Below, piece after piece: positions 1 to 5,406 of a stretch of DNA of 5,406 bases. Position numbers and translations under genes: made by a program. Positions within the stretch are counted from its first letter, which is position 1; each line of letters starts with the position of its first letter. The notes under the pieces are model-generated. The model saw only the letters and a list, made by a program, of their open reading frames with translations. It was not told where the DNA came from and searched no databases. The stretch is from assembly GCA_021323255.1 (NCBI GenBank), contig JAJTCL010000210.1, positions 1 to 5,406 of the forward strand, given 5' to 3'. The stretch is from Propionibacteriaceae bacterium. Lineage in GTDB: Bacteria; Actinomycetota; Actinomycetes; Propionibacteriales; Propionibacteriaceae.

Positions 1-75
1 TGGGGCGGTCTCAGCGAAGACGAACGGCGAGCGTTGAAGCGTCGCGCCGCACGAGCGCGAATCCGCACCGCATAG
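1..75 (+). CDS. whiB1: WhiB1-like iron-sulfur transcriptional regulator, C-terminal fragment
   Basis: Frame 1 is open from the window edge to TAG at 73-75 and gives 24 residues starting WGGLSEDERRALKRR. This is the C-terminal signature of WhiB proteins: the G-[VI]-W-G-G turn, of which WGG is visible, followed by a basic helix that binds DNA. It matches the end of M. tuberculosis WhiB1 (WGGMSEDERRALKRR) almost residue for residue. The four cysteines that bind the 4Fe-4S cluster lie upstream, outside the window. WhiB1 is an essential nitric-oxide-responsive regulator that binds sigma factor A region 4. The assignment to WhiB1 rather than another Wbl protein rests on the tail similarity and on the neighbouring pdtaS and sigH genes, which accompany whiB1 in mycobacteria. 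The gene is cut by the window edge; nothing suggests that it is broken. Confidence 0.9.
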   Translation, partial: WGGLSEDERRALKRRAARARIRTA

Positions 76-98
76 CCAAGGCTTTCATTGAGCAGCAT

Positions 99-123
99 GA
101 ACGCCGGGAAACCCCCGGCGTTC
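99..123 (+). terminator. Hairpin downstream of whiB1, likely terminator
   Basis: A perfect 10-bp stem, GAACGCCGGG (99-108) with CCCGGCGTTC (114-123), encloses a 5-base loop and begins 23 bases after the whiB1 stop codon. The following bases are only moderately T-rich (TTG), so the U-tract is poor, as is common in high-GC actinobacteria. It lies between convergent genes and could end transcription from both sides. Confidence 0.65.
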
Positions 124-139
124 TTGCACGCAAGACCAT

Positions 140-586
140 TCAGTTATTCAGCGTGTGGGTCACGATGTGTGTGACCTGATCCCAGACGAAGGTGACGCTA
201 TGGCTGTAGGGAGACTGCCCCACCGCCAGCGCCGTTAGTTAGCCTCCCACGAGTTGTCGACGGCCCCCTTGTACTCACATTCACCCGCGGGAATTTGGAA
301 GGTGCGTTCCCACCGTCCGGTGTTTGTGTTGAAGGTGAGGTGGCTGGCTGCGCATGCCAGCTGCCAATCCTCCGGGCAGCTGATCTCGGACTGAAGAGAG
401 CTCGCAACCTCACACGGCTCACCAGTGACTGGGCGCTGCGCCAGCAGTGCCAACCATGCACTGGCAAGGGCTGCGGCCAGTGCCGCAGCTAGCAGGAGGA
501 CAGAAACGCGACGTAGGACCTGTCGGCTCCGCGCTGAGGAGGATGGTGGTCTGGCTCAGCGAATCGAGGCGGTGCAGCAAAGTCAA
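140..586 (-). pseudogene. Frameshifted remnant of a secreted/anchored X25-type (pullulanase accessory) domain protein
   Basis: Three minus-strand frames carry consecutive pieces of one small protein. The central piece (TGA 556-558 to TAA 235-237) has a basic patch (RSRQVLRRV), a hydrophobic stretch (SVLLLAAALAAALASAW) typical of a signal peptide or anchor, then EISCPEDWQLAC, TGRWERTFQIPAGE and EYKGAVDNSWEAN. This is the pattern of the X25 domain of pullulanases and related secreted glycosidases (CPxDWxxxC, GxWxxTxxIPAGxYEYK, SWxENYGAGG). Dropping one A near 236 continues it as SWEANYGAGGGAVSLQP, which restores the family NYGAGG. Another shift near 200 gives SVTFVWDQVTHIVTHTLNN, the usual last strands, ending at TGA 140-142. 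The central frame has no ATG, GTG or TTG before the hydrophobic segment; a plausible start (TTG 584-586) lies in a third frame. All three shifts have the same sense (one extra base each). It sits 31 bases after pdtaS, so it may once have been cotranscribed. Sequencing error is the main alternative to decay. A TTG at 451-453 could still start a 72-residue product, but that would lack the signal segment. Confidence 0.7.
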
Positions 587-617
587 CGTTCCAACCGGGG
601 TGTCCCAACTTGCCTGC

Positions 618-2075
618 CTAGAGCGGAATCTCCACTACTGTTTGGGTTCCGGACCCGGCCTGGCGCGGGCCAAGCTGAAAAGAGCCTTCCAGCTCTGCCA
701 CCAGAGTGTTGACGATGGACAGCCCCAGGCTGCGCGACTTTCGCCAATCAAAGCCAGGAGGCAGCCCTCGGCCGTCATCACTGATCTCCATCCGGAGCCG
801 GCCGTCGTACCGACTGGGAACCACTCGCACCTCCCCGGACTGATGCGCCAGACCATGCTCAACGGCATTCTGGCAAAGTTCACTGATGATCATCGCCAGG
901 CTGGTCGCAACGTCTGCTGGCAGCAGGCCGAAGCTGCCCTGGCGAATCGCCGATACCCCGCCCCAGGAGGCGGCGACGTCGCCGACCATCCGGAGCAACT
1001 CGTCAGCCACCCGGTCGAACTCCACGATTTCATCAAAAGCCTGCGACAGGGTCTCGTGCACAATTGCGATCGAGGCGACCCGAGACATCGCATCCGTCAG
1101 GGCAACCTTTGCCTCTGGAGACTCGATCCGTCGCGCCTGCATCCGTAACAGCGCCGCGACCGTCTGCAGATTGTTCTTGACCCGATGATGAATCTCGCGA
1201 ATAGTCGCATCCTTGGTGACTAGCTCACGCTCTTTGCTTCGCAAGTCGCTCACGTCCCGGCACAGCACGATGCTGCCGACCCGCTCGCGCCCGTCGACCA
1301 GCGGTAGGACGCGGACCATCAGGTGCGCTTCCCCGGATACCAGCTCGGTACGCCGTGCCGTACGACCTGACAGCACTGACTGCACCGAATCATCCACTGG
1401 GCTTGGGCCGATGGGCAGTAGTTCCGCTGTCAGGCTCGCAAGATGTTCATCCACGAGGTCGCCACGGAGTCCAAGCCGGCGATAGGCACTCAGCGCGTTT
1501 GGACTTGCGTAGGTCACATCTCCGGCCGGGTCAAGGCGGATGAAACCGTCACCGACCCGTGGGCTGAACGCCGGGTGGTTGGCGTCGCTGGGGATCGGAA
1601 AGGCTCCAACCGTGATCATCCTCGCCAGCTCCCCAGCTGCTTCGAGATATGCCTTTTCCAATGAGCTCGGTGTCCGCACGCCCAGCTGGCTGGTGTGCTG
1701 CTCGACAACCGCGATCACGCGGTCGCCGATTTTGACTGGAATGGCGTGGGTATCGACAGGCAGTCCAGCCTGCAGCTTGCCCTCGCTGGTTTGGACGATT
1801 GTGCCGCTGAGGAATGCCGTCGACACCAGGTGTTCCGGAGAGTAAGCAATGAGGTCGCCGATCACATCGTCGAACAGCGACGTCGCTCCAGTGAAGGGGC
1901 GGATCTGGGCTGCAGCCCAGAAGACATTGGGGTCGCGGTCCCCCACCCAAAGCACCAGGTCGGAGAAGCTGAGATCGGCTAGCAACTGCCATTCCGAGAC
2001 CAGCAACTTAAGCCAATGGTGGTCGCCCTCGGAGAGGTCAGTGTGCTCGGAGATGATCTCCGACATGGACGGCAT
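618..2075 (-). CDS. pdtaS: PdtaS-like cytosolic sensor histidine kinase
   Basis: This encodes a 485-residue soluble kinase with no membrane segment. Residues about 5-155 form a GAF-like sensor domain (SEHT, SEWQLLADLSFSDLVLWV), and 175-280 a PAS domain (VGDGFIRLDPAGDVTYASPN). Residues 288-365 are the HisKA_2 dimerisation domain, with the phospho-acceptor motif REIHHRVKNNLQTVAALLR (His296/297). Residues 385-485 are the HATPase: N-box SELCQNAVEHG (Asn403), G1 box DDGRGLP (433-439) and G2 box SLGLSIV (449-455). All are intact. It aligns along its length with M. tuberculosis PdtaS (Rv3220c), which phosphorylates the ANTAR antiterminator PdtaR. PdtaS has been linked to redox, nitric oxide, copper and cyclic-di-GMP signals. 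No partner regulator is visible here; in mycobacteria it is also encoded elsewhere. The first ATG (2073-2075) is preferred over the ATG at 2064-2066 because AGGG lies 7 bases before it. M. tuberculosis homology begins near the second ATG, so either is possible. Confidence 0.93.
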   Translation of the reverse strand: MPSMSEIISEHTDLSEGDHHWLKLLVSEWQLLADLSFSDLVLWVGDRDPNVFWAAAQIRPFTGATSLFDDVIGDLIAYSPEHLVSTAFLSGTIVQTSEGKLQAGLPVDTHAIPVKIGDRVIAVVEQHTSQLGVRTPSSLEKAYLEAAGELARMITVGAFPIPSDANHPAFSPRVGDGFIRLDPAGDVTYASPNALSAYRRLGLRGDLVDEHLASLTAELLPIGPSPVDDSVQSVLSGRTARRTELVSGEAHLMVRVLPLVDGRERVGSIVLCRDVSDLRSKERELVTKDATIREIHHRVKNNLQTVAALLRMQARRIESPEAKVALTDAMSRVASIAIVHETLSQAFDEIVEFDRVADELLRMVGDVAASWGGVSAIRQGSFGLLPADVATSLAMIISELCQNAVEHGLAHQSGEVRVVPSRYDGRLRMEISDDGRGLPPGFDWRKSRSLGLSIVNTLVAELEGSFQLGPRQAGSGTQTVVEIPL

Positions 2076-2130
2076 GCCGCAACCCTACGGCGGTATCCAA
2101 TTGCGCTCTGACGGGCAGCCCGCCAGATCC

Positions 2131-2138
2131 ACCTCCTT
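2131..2138 (-). promoter_or_regulatory. Strong Shine-Dalgarno without an obvious gene, in the pdtaS leader
   Basis: On the minus strand AAGGAGGT is a near-full match to the 16S anti-Shine-Dalgarno, yet it lies 55 bases upstream of the pdtaS ATG, too far to serve it. The only start-like codon at correct spacing is CTG (2124-2126), which would open a 13-codon reading frame ending at TAG 2085-2087, just before pdtaS. It may be a leader peptide site or chance. Confidence 0.3.
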
Positions 2139-2327
2139 CGTCGCTCGCGAGACGCCTGAGCCTGAACGGTCAAACATCCCACCTTGCGCGGGACGTTCAC
2201 GCCAGCTGGGTACACCTCAGGGCTCCCACGGGCCTGGGGACGTTTACGGCGCGAGCTCCTGCAGTCGGCGAAGCAAGCCACCGGTCATAGTGCAGAATTA
2301 CGCGAGCACACATGACGATGACTTCAC

Positions 2328-2334
2328 GAGGAGG
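2328..2334 (+). promoter_or_regulatory. Ribosome binding site of bL37
   Basis: GAGGAGG ends five bases before the GTG start at 2340. Its strength and spacing decide the start of this very short gene and argue for high expression, as expected for a ribosomal protein. Confidence 0.85.
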
Positions 2335-2339
2335 CCTAG

Positions 2340-2414
2340 GTGGCTAAGAGTGCCCGCAAACGCCGCGCGCGCCGGAAGAAGAACGCGAACCACGGCAAGC
2401 GACCCAACGCCTAG
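2340..2414 (+). CDS. 50S ribosomal protein bL37, 24 residues
   Basis: GTG at 2340 opens 24 codons ending in TAG (2412-2414). The protein begins MAKSARKRRARRKK and ends NANHGKRPNA; 11 of 24 residues are Lys or Arg. The start MAK, the basic middle and the ANHGKRPNA tail match, from memory, the peptide called bL37 that was found in structures of the Mycobacterium smegmatis 70S ribosome. There it is a small, strongly basic component of the large subunit. The length also agrees with the M. smegmatis protein (24 residues). A strong ribosome binding site precedes it. The gene is divergent from pdtaS, with 264 bases between the start codons that must hold both promoters. I saw no convincing -10/-35 pair there. 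At this length it is easily missed by gene callers. An alternative role as an unrelated basic peptide is unlikely given the tail match. Confidence 0.9.
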   Translation: MAKSARKRRARRKKNANHGKRPNA

Positions 2415-2540
2415 CGGCAGTGCCGCGCCGGCCTCGCGACCCCGCCGCCCCGGCCCACCTCAGCATCGGAATAAGTCGGCCGCCGACGCCAGATTCGGCT
2501 CAACAAACTTCATCGCCGTGGTTTGAGCTCGACGGCTGGT

Positions 2541-3872
2541 TCACCGGGTACGGGGGACGACCAACTCCTCGAGTCGTCCGACGGCTGCCTTCTCGGCCTC
2601 GTAGATCTCCCCAAGGATGCCGCTCATGGCGGCCAGGATCGCGGTGATCTCCTCGGGAGCGAACGGCGGCCGGGCGGCGTAGCGGTCGCGCAGCGCCCAG
2701 AGGTTCCGCGCAGCGGCGGCGCTGTCGGCCCGGCCGGCATCACCCTCCGCGACAGCGGCCGTCACGGCCGCGGTGAGCCCGCGGGCCTGGGCGCACGCTG
2801 GGACATTGGTCGGCACCGCCGCCTCAGCCAGGCTGTGCCAGAGCTCGCCGATCTCGACCCAGCGCGCCGCCTCGTCGCTGAGCCTCGGCTCGTCGAGCAG
2901 CGCGGCGGCCTCGGTCAGCCCGGCCGCGAACTCGCGGCGCAGATTGCCACCGGTCATGCCGGCGGGCTCAACACCCTCCCACACGCTCAACAGCGCTCCG
3001 AACAGACCGGCTCCGTCGGCGAACACTCGCGGCCACGCCTTGGCAGGTCCGGACGCCACCAACATCCTCGCCCACTTCCGCCAGGCTGGGACGGCGAAGG
3101 AGTCCGACCGGCCGCCGAGGTGTCCGACCATGTCCTCCAGGCCGGATAGGACCGCAGTACGCAATCGTTCTTCCGGGATCGCAGTGTCGCGAGTGCGAAC
3201 CGCGAGCATGGCGTTCCGGTAACTGCCGACTCGGGCCCGGGCCCGGTCGGCGTCCTCGCCCGCCACGGTCAGCGGGGCCAGAGTCCGGTCATCCAGGTGG
3301 ATCCGACCGTCCCGTTCGGCGTAGGCAATCACCGGGTGGCCGCCAAGGCCATCGAAGGCGGGCAGCTGCCAGTAGCCGATCAGGTAGCGGTCGGGCCAGA
3401 CAATGACCGGCTGTCCGGCCGCTAGCTCCCGCCGCAGCTCCGCCGCCGCTCCCACGGCGCCCGATGTCCGCGACCAGTCCGCCTGGACTCCGAGCCGGCT
3501 GATGGCCGCCGATAGCCGGCGGTCGAAATACTGCGCAAGGTGGGTGAATCCCAGGGTCACGATCCGGCCGGCGTCGCGCTGGAACTCCCAGAGGATGTAG
3601 CCGGCGCCGAGCCCGCCCGCGACGAGGAAGATCAACTCCTCCGACAGCGGCCCCTGTGGACCGATCACACGTGAGTTGGCCAAGACGTTCGCCAGGGCGG
3701 CGGAGTCCGGATCGGAACCTCCGCGGAACGTCCACCCGCTGTCGACCACCGACCGGAAAACATCATGGTCTCCGCCGGTCCCGATCAGCTGGGCCCGGGC
3801 GGCGGCGTACCGCTCGCCGGTGGCGGCCATCCGTGTCCGGATACGGGCTTTGAGCTGCTTCTGCGATGTCAC
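2541..3872 (-). CDS. BtrH_N/DUF4872-like protein, function unknown
   Basis: This encodes 443 residues from the GTG at 3870-3872. That start is chosen because GGAAGG lies 7 bases upstream; an ATG at 3909-3911 would add 13 residues but has no clear binding site. Residues 1-30 carry a basic motif (KQLKARIRTRMAATGERY) that I recognise from the start of various actinobacterial proteins, without a known role. Residues about 50-225 resemble the BtrH N-terminal domain, related to cysteine-peptidase or acyltransferase folds: GGSDPDSAALANVLA, EELIFLVAGGLGAGYILWEF, QPVIVWPDRYLIGYW, GGHPVIAYAERDGRIHLDD, GSYRNAMLAV. Residues 230-443 are mostly alpha-helical and alanine-rich, like DUF4872. BtrH transfers an acyl side chain in butirosin synthesis, but no biosynthetic partners are present. 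The cysteine expected before the AALANVL helix is absent (Asp/Ser there); the only cysteine is Cys360. It may therefore be a non-catalytic or altered member. It is a single gene, convergent with bL37 and well separated from rsrA. The family call is from motif recall. Confidence 0.65.
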   Translation of the reverse strand: MTSQKQLKARIRTRMAATGERYAAARAQLIGTGGDHDVFRSVVDSGWTFRGGSDPDSAALANVLANSRVIGPQGPLSEELIFLVAGGLGAGYILWEFQRDAGRIVTLGFTHLAQYFDRRLSAAISRLGVQADWSRTSGAVGAAAELRRELAAGQPVIVWPDRYLIGYWQLPAFDGLGGHPVIAYAERDGRIHLDDRTLAPLTVAGEDADRARARVGSYRNAMLAVRTRDTAIPEERLRTAVLSGLEDMVGHLGGRSDSFAVPAWRKWARMLVASGPAKAWPRVFADGAGLFGALLSVWEGVEPAGMTGGNLRREFAAGLTEAAALLDEPRLSDEAARWVEIGELWHSLAEAAVPTNVPACAQARGLTAAVTAAVAEGDAGRADSAAAARNLWALRDRYAARPPFAPEEITAILAAMSGILGEIYEAEKAAVGRLEELVVPRTR

Positions 3873-3879
3873 ATCGAAA

Positions 3880-3885
3880 CCTTCC
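3880..3885 (-). promoter_or_regulatory. Ribosome binding site deciding the GTG start of the BtrH-like gene
   Basis: The minus strand reads GGAAGG, then 7 bases, then GTG (3870-3872). This favours the GTG over the in-frame ATG 39 bases further upstream. Confidence 0.7.
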
Positions 3886-3940
3886 GGCCGCGATCCGACG
3901 CCCGACTCCACGCCTCGGAACGTCGCGCGACCGTGCTCCA

Positions 3941-3952
3941 GATGTGCACATC
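3941..3952. repeat. Perfect 12-bp palindrome, possible operator
   Basis: GATGTGCACATC reads identically on both strands and lies in the leader of the BtrH-like gene, 69 bases from its start. The size and symmetry suit a dimeric regulator, but only one copy was found in the window and no regulator is assigned. Confidence 0.35.
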
Positions 3953-4372
3953 GGCTGGCTATCCTGGAGGCTCGCGAAGTCCCCTTTGCTCCCGCCTCGC
4001 CGAGTCGCGTGGAGACCCGGTCTGGGAGTTCGGCGTCGGACCCGCCGTACCCACAGACTAGCGGTCTCGGTCGGGATCAAACAGAGGTGGAAGCGGGGAA
4101 GAGATCAGTGAGCCGCTTCTGCCAGACGGCGGCGGAGGCTCCGGTGTCCACCGGCGCCGCAGAAGTAGGGGTAGGCGCTGAGCCCGCAGCCCGCGTCGCC
4201 CTCGGCCCCAATCCGATGCAGCCCGGTGGCCGAGCGCATAAAGATGCCCTTCCTGCTCGGCGAGCGGGGACCTAGACAAGTCCAAGTCTCCAAGCACGAA
4301 AGGGCATCCTGCTTTTACAGCACGCTCAACCCGCCCACTTCATCGGTGGATCCGGGCTTAGAGACCGTAAAC

Positions 4373-4397
4373 ACCCCACAGGAAGCTTCTGTGGGGT
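4373..4397 (-). terminator. Terminator-like hairpin after sigR-rsrA
   Basis: ACCCCACAG (4373-4381) pairs perfectly with CTGTGGGGT (4389-4397) around a 7-base loop. It starts 12 bases after the rsrA stop codon. On the minus strand it is followed by GTTTAC, a short and weak T-tract. Position and stem strength support an intrinsic terminator for the sigma/anti-sigma operon. Confidence 0.7.
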
Positions 4398-4409
4398 ATG
4401 CGGCTGATG

Positions 4410-4679
4410 TCAGAGCGTTCTGCGAAGTACGGTCAACTGCGTCACGATCTTCATTCTCAGGTGGCTCGGTGCAACTTCATCGCCACAGCATCGATGGACC
4501 ATCGACTTGACGGCCTCCTCAACATCGAACTGGTCGAGGCATTTCTCACACATCGCGAGGTGCCGGCGGATCGCGTCGCCGCTGGCGGCGTCGATCTCGT
4601 TGTCGAGAAACTCATATACCCGCTCGAGCACGTGTTCACAGTCGTCGAACGATTCGTCCTGAGGTCGATCGACATTCAT
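4410..4679 (-). CDS. rsrA: Zinc-binding thiol-redox anti-sigma factor (RsrA/RshA family)
   Basis: This encodes 89 residues of the ZAS (zinc-associated anti-sigma) family. The zinc ligands are spaced as in Streptomyces RsrA: Cys14, His40, Cys44 and Cys47 (HLAMCEKC), plus a Cys64-Cys65 pair corresponding to its Cys61/Cys62. In that family the reduced, zinc-loaded protein holds the sigma factor inactive. Disulphide stress oxidises the cysteines, releases zinc and frees the sigma factor. All residues needed for this are present. The ATG (4677-4679) overlaps the sigma-factor stop in an ATGA arrangement, indicating translational coupling and matched amounts. GGAGG at 4690-4694, inside the sigma gene and 10 bases upstream, is a plausible binding site. 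Mycobacterial orthologues are called rshA; the choice of symbol depends on the organism. Cytoplasmic, with no membrane segment. Confidence 0.95.
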   Translation of the reverse strand: MNVDRPQDESFDDCEHVLERVYEFLDNEIDAASGDAIRRHLAMCEKCLDQFDVEEAVKSMVHRCCGDEVAPSHLRMKIVTQLTVLRRTL

Positions 4680-5392
4680 GCTTTGCTCGCCTCCGCTCGT
4701 TTGACGCCCCGATCCCGCGCGTAGTCGGCCAGCAGCCCGCGTAGCTGCGTTCTGCCTCGGTTGAGCCGCGACATCACCGTTCCGATTGGAGTACCCATGA
4801 TCTCGGCGATCTCCTTGTAGGAGAAGCCTTCGACATCGGCGAGGTACACGGCCAACCGGAAGTCCGGAGCCAATTCCTGCAGAGCGTCCTTCACATCAGA
4901 ATCGGGTAGGTTCTCCAGCGCCACCATCTCCGCCGATTTCAGCCCACTGGAGGTGTGCGACTCGGCCCTGGCAAGCTGCCAGTCCTCCACCTTCTCCCCA
5001 TCGGAGAGCTGCGGCTCCCGCTGCTTCTTCCGGTAGGAGTTGATGTAGGTGTTGGTGAGGATCCGGTAGAGCCAGGCCTTCAAGTTCGTGCCGGGAGTGA
5101 ACTGGTGGAAGGACGCGTACGCCTTGGCGTAGGTCTCCTGCACGATGTCTTCAGCATCGGCCGGGTTGCGGGTCATACGTAGTGCGCCGGCGTAGAGCTG
5201 ATCAAGGTATTGCAGGGCATCTGTCTCGAAGCGCACGTGTCGTTCGTCAGGCGTCTCGACAGGATCGCTACCACTGATTGGCGCGCCTGCACCGGATGCA
5301 TTGTTGCCACTGGGGATGCTCATCACGTACGAGAGTAGTGGCGAGGTACGCAGCATCGCCTGCTCGTCCCAACCGTCCACCAATAGGGGCAT
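4676..5392 (-). CDS. sigH: SigR/SigH-type ECF sigma factor for thiol-oxidative stress
   Basis: From the longest ATG this encodes 238 residues. Region 2 covers about 55-125 (LDQLYAGALRMTRNPADAED, WLYRILTNTYINSYRKKQR), and region 4 about 164-225 with the helix-turn-helix SYKEIAEIMGTPIGTVMSRL (191-210). It follows M. tuberculosis SigH and Streptomyces SigR almost throughout. This group directs thioredoxin, protease and chaperone genes from GGAAT/GTT-type promoters and is held by the overlapping anti-sigma gene. The start is uncertain: ATGs at 5390-5392, 5354-5356 and 5321-5323 give 238, 226 and 215 residues, and none has a clear ribosome binding site. The 215-residue form is closest to M. tuberculosis SigH (216), and the first 50 or so residues are low-complexity and unconserved. 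Streptomyces SigR is known to be made in a longer, unstable form from an upstream start, so several starts may be used. Only 14 bases lie upstream, so its promoter cannot be judged. Confidence 0.95.
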   Translation of the reverse strand: MPLLVDGWDEQAMLRTSPLLSYVMSIPSGNNASGAGAPISGSDPVETPDERHVRFETDALQYLDQLYAGALRMTRNPADAEDIVQETYAKAYASFHQFTPGTNLKAWLYRILTNTYINSYRKKQREPQLSDGEKVEDWQLARAESHTSSGLKSAEMVALENLPDSDVKDALQELAPDFRLAVYLADVEGFSYKEIAEIMGTPIGTVMSRLNRGRTQLRGLLADYARDRGVKRAEASKA

Positions 5393-5406
5393 GTGATGTG
5401 CAACGC

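Larger units (their letters stand above)
3873..4372. other. Gene-poor gap of about 500 bases with palindromes and hairpins
   Basis: No convincing gene is seen. A perfect 12-bp palindrome GATGTGCACATC lies at 3941-3952, about 70 bases before the BtrH-like start. CTTCTG (4116-4121) and CAGAAG (4160-4165) bracket an inner hairpin CCGGTG/CACCGG (4141-4154), so 4116-4165 could fold as a long interrupted stem. GATGCCCTT (4243-4251) and AAGGGCATC (4300-4308) form a 9-bp inverted repeat 48 bases apart. The stretch 4290-4360 has the feel of an insertion-sequence end, but no transposase remains. A minus-strand frame ending at 4105 shows fairly GC-rich third positions over 44 codons from the ATG at 4237-4239 (MRSATGLHRIGAEG...), without recognisable similarity or a binding site; I do not call it a gene. 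Confidence 0.5.

Noticed and set aside
158..176. Inverted repeat GGTCAC/GTGACC as a possible operator
   Set aside because: It falls within the X25 remnant, in the codons for the conserved last strands, so coding constraint or chance explains it.
447..1148. Long plus-strand open frame of 233 codons opposite pdtaS
   Set aside because: It overlaps the complete kinase and the X25 remnant on the other strand, shows no domain-like pattern, and is explained by high-GC antisense open frames.
1979..2281. Minus-strand frame of 100 codons upstream of pdtaS, passing through the strong Shine-Dalgarno
   Set aside because: It runs into the pdtaS coding sequence in the wrong frame and its translation resembles no protein; the Shine-Dalgarno lies in its middle rather than before its start.
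2475..2487. GTCGG/CCGAC hairpin between bL37 and the BtrH-like gene as a terminator
   Set aside because: The stem is only 5 bp with a 3-base loop and no T-tract. No convincing terminator was seen between these convergent genes.
1849..2526. Plus-strand open frame of 225 codons across the pdtaS start and bL37
   Set aside because: Arg/Pro/Ser-rich, low-complexity translation. It overlaps two recognised genes in other frames and has no ribosome binding site.
4055..4081. TTTGAT and TAGTCT on the minus strand as a promoter for the BtrH-like gene
   Set aside because: The spacer is only 15 bases, the -35 match is weak, and the leader would be about 175 bases long. Not enough to call.
4105..4293. 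Minus-strand frame of 62 codons in the gap
   Set aside because: The last 44 codons look GC-rich at third positions, but there is no recognisable similarity and no binding site; kept only as a remark in the gap entry.

Overview
The window reads as chromosomal DNA of a high-GC actinobacterium. It has GC-rich codon use, a WhiB-family protein, a PdtaS-type cytosolic histidine kinase, a SigR/SigH-type sigma factor with a zinc anti-sigma partner, and a 24-codon gene matching the actinobacterial ribosomal protein bL37. The whiB1 - pdtaS - anti-sigma - sigH order resembles the whiB1 (Rv3219) to sigH (Rv3223c) neighbourhood of Mycobacterium tuberculosis. The genes lying between differ, so this is probably a non-mycobacterial actinobacterium; the genus cannot be fixed from the sequence alone.

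Layout from left to right. Positions 1-75 (+) are the last 24 codons of a WhiB1-like regulator, followed by a 10-bp hairpin at 99-123. Positions 140-586 (-) hold the wreck of a small secreted or membrane-anchored protein with a pullulanase-type X25 domain. Its reading frame shifts three times, although the conserved pieces are still recognisable. Positions 618-2075 (-) encode an intact PdtaS-like kinase. Transcribed away from it, 2340-2414 (+) encodes bL37, with a strong ribosome binding site. Convergent with bL37, 2541-3872 (-) encodes a BtrH_N/DUF4872-like protein that seems to lack the usual cysteine. A gap of about 540 bp (3873-4409) holds palindromes, hairpins and a possible mobile-element scar, but no convincing gene. 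Positions 4410-4679 (-) and 4676-5392 (-) are rsrA/rshA and sigR/sigH, overlapping by four bases in an operon that ends at a hairpin (4373-4397).

Functionally the window is a stress-sensing and translation neighbourhood. It holds an Fe-S regulator (WhiB1), a kinase whose family senses redox or nitric oxide state and signals to an ANTAR response regulator, a thiol-oxidative-stress sigma/anti-sigma switch, and a ribosomal large-subunit peptide. The least explained parts are the BtrH-like protein, the decayed X25 gene and the 540-bp gap. I found no CRISPR array, tRNA, rRNA or complete transposase, and no clearly new multi-gene system.
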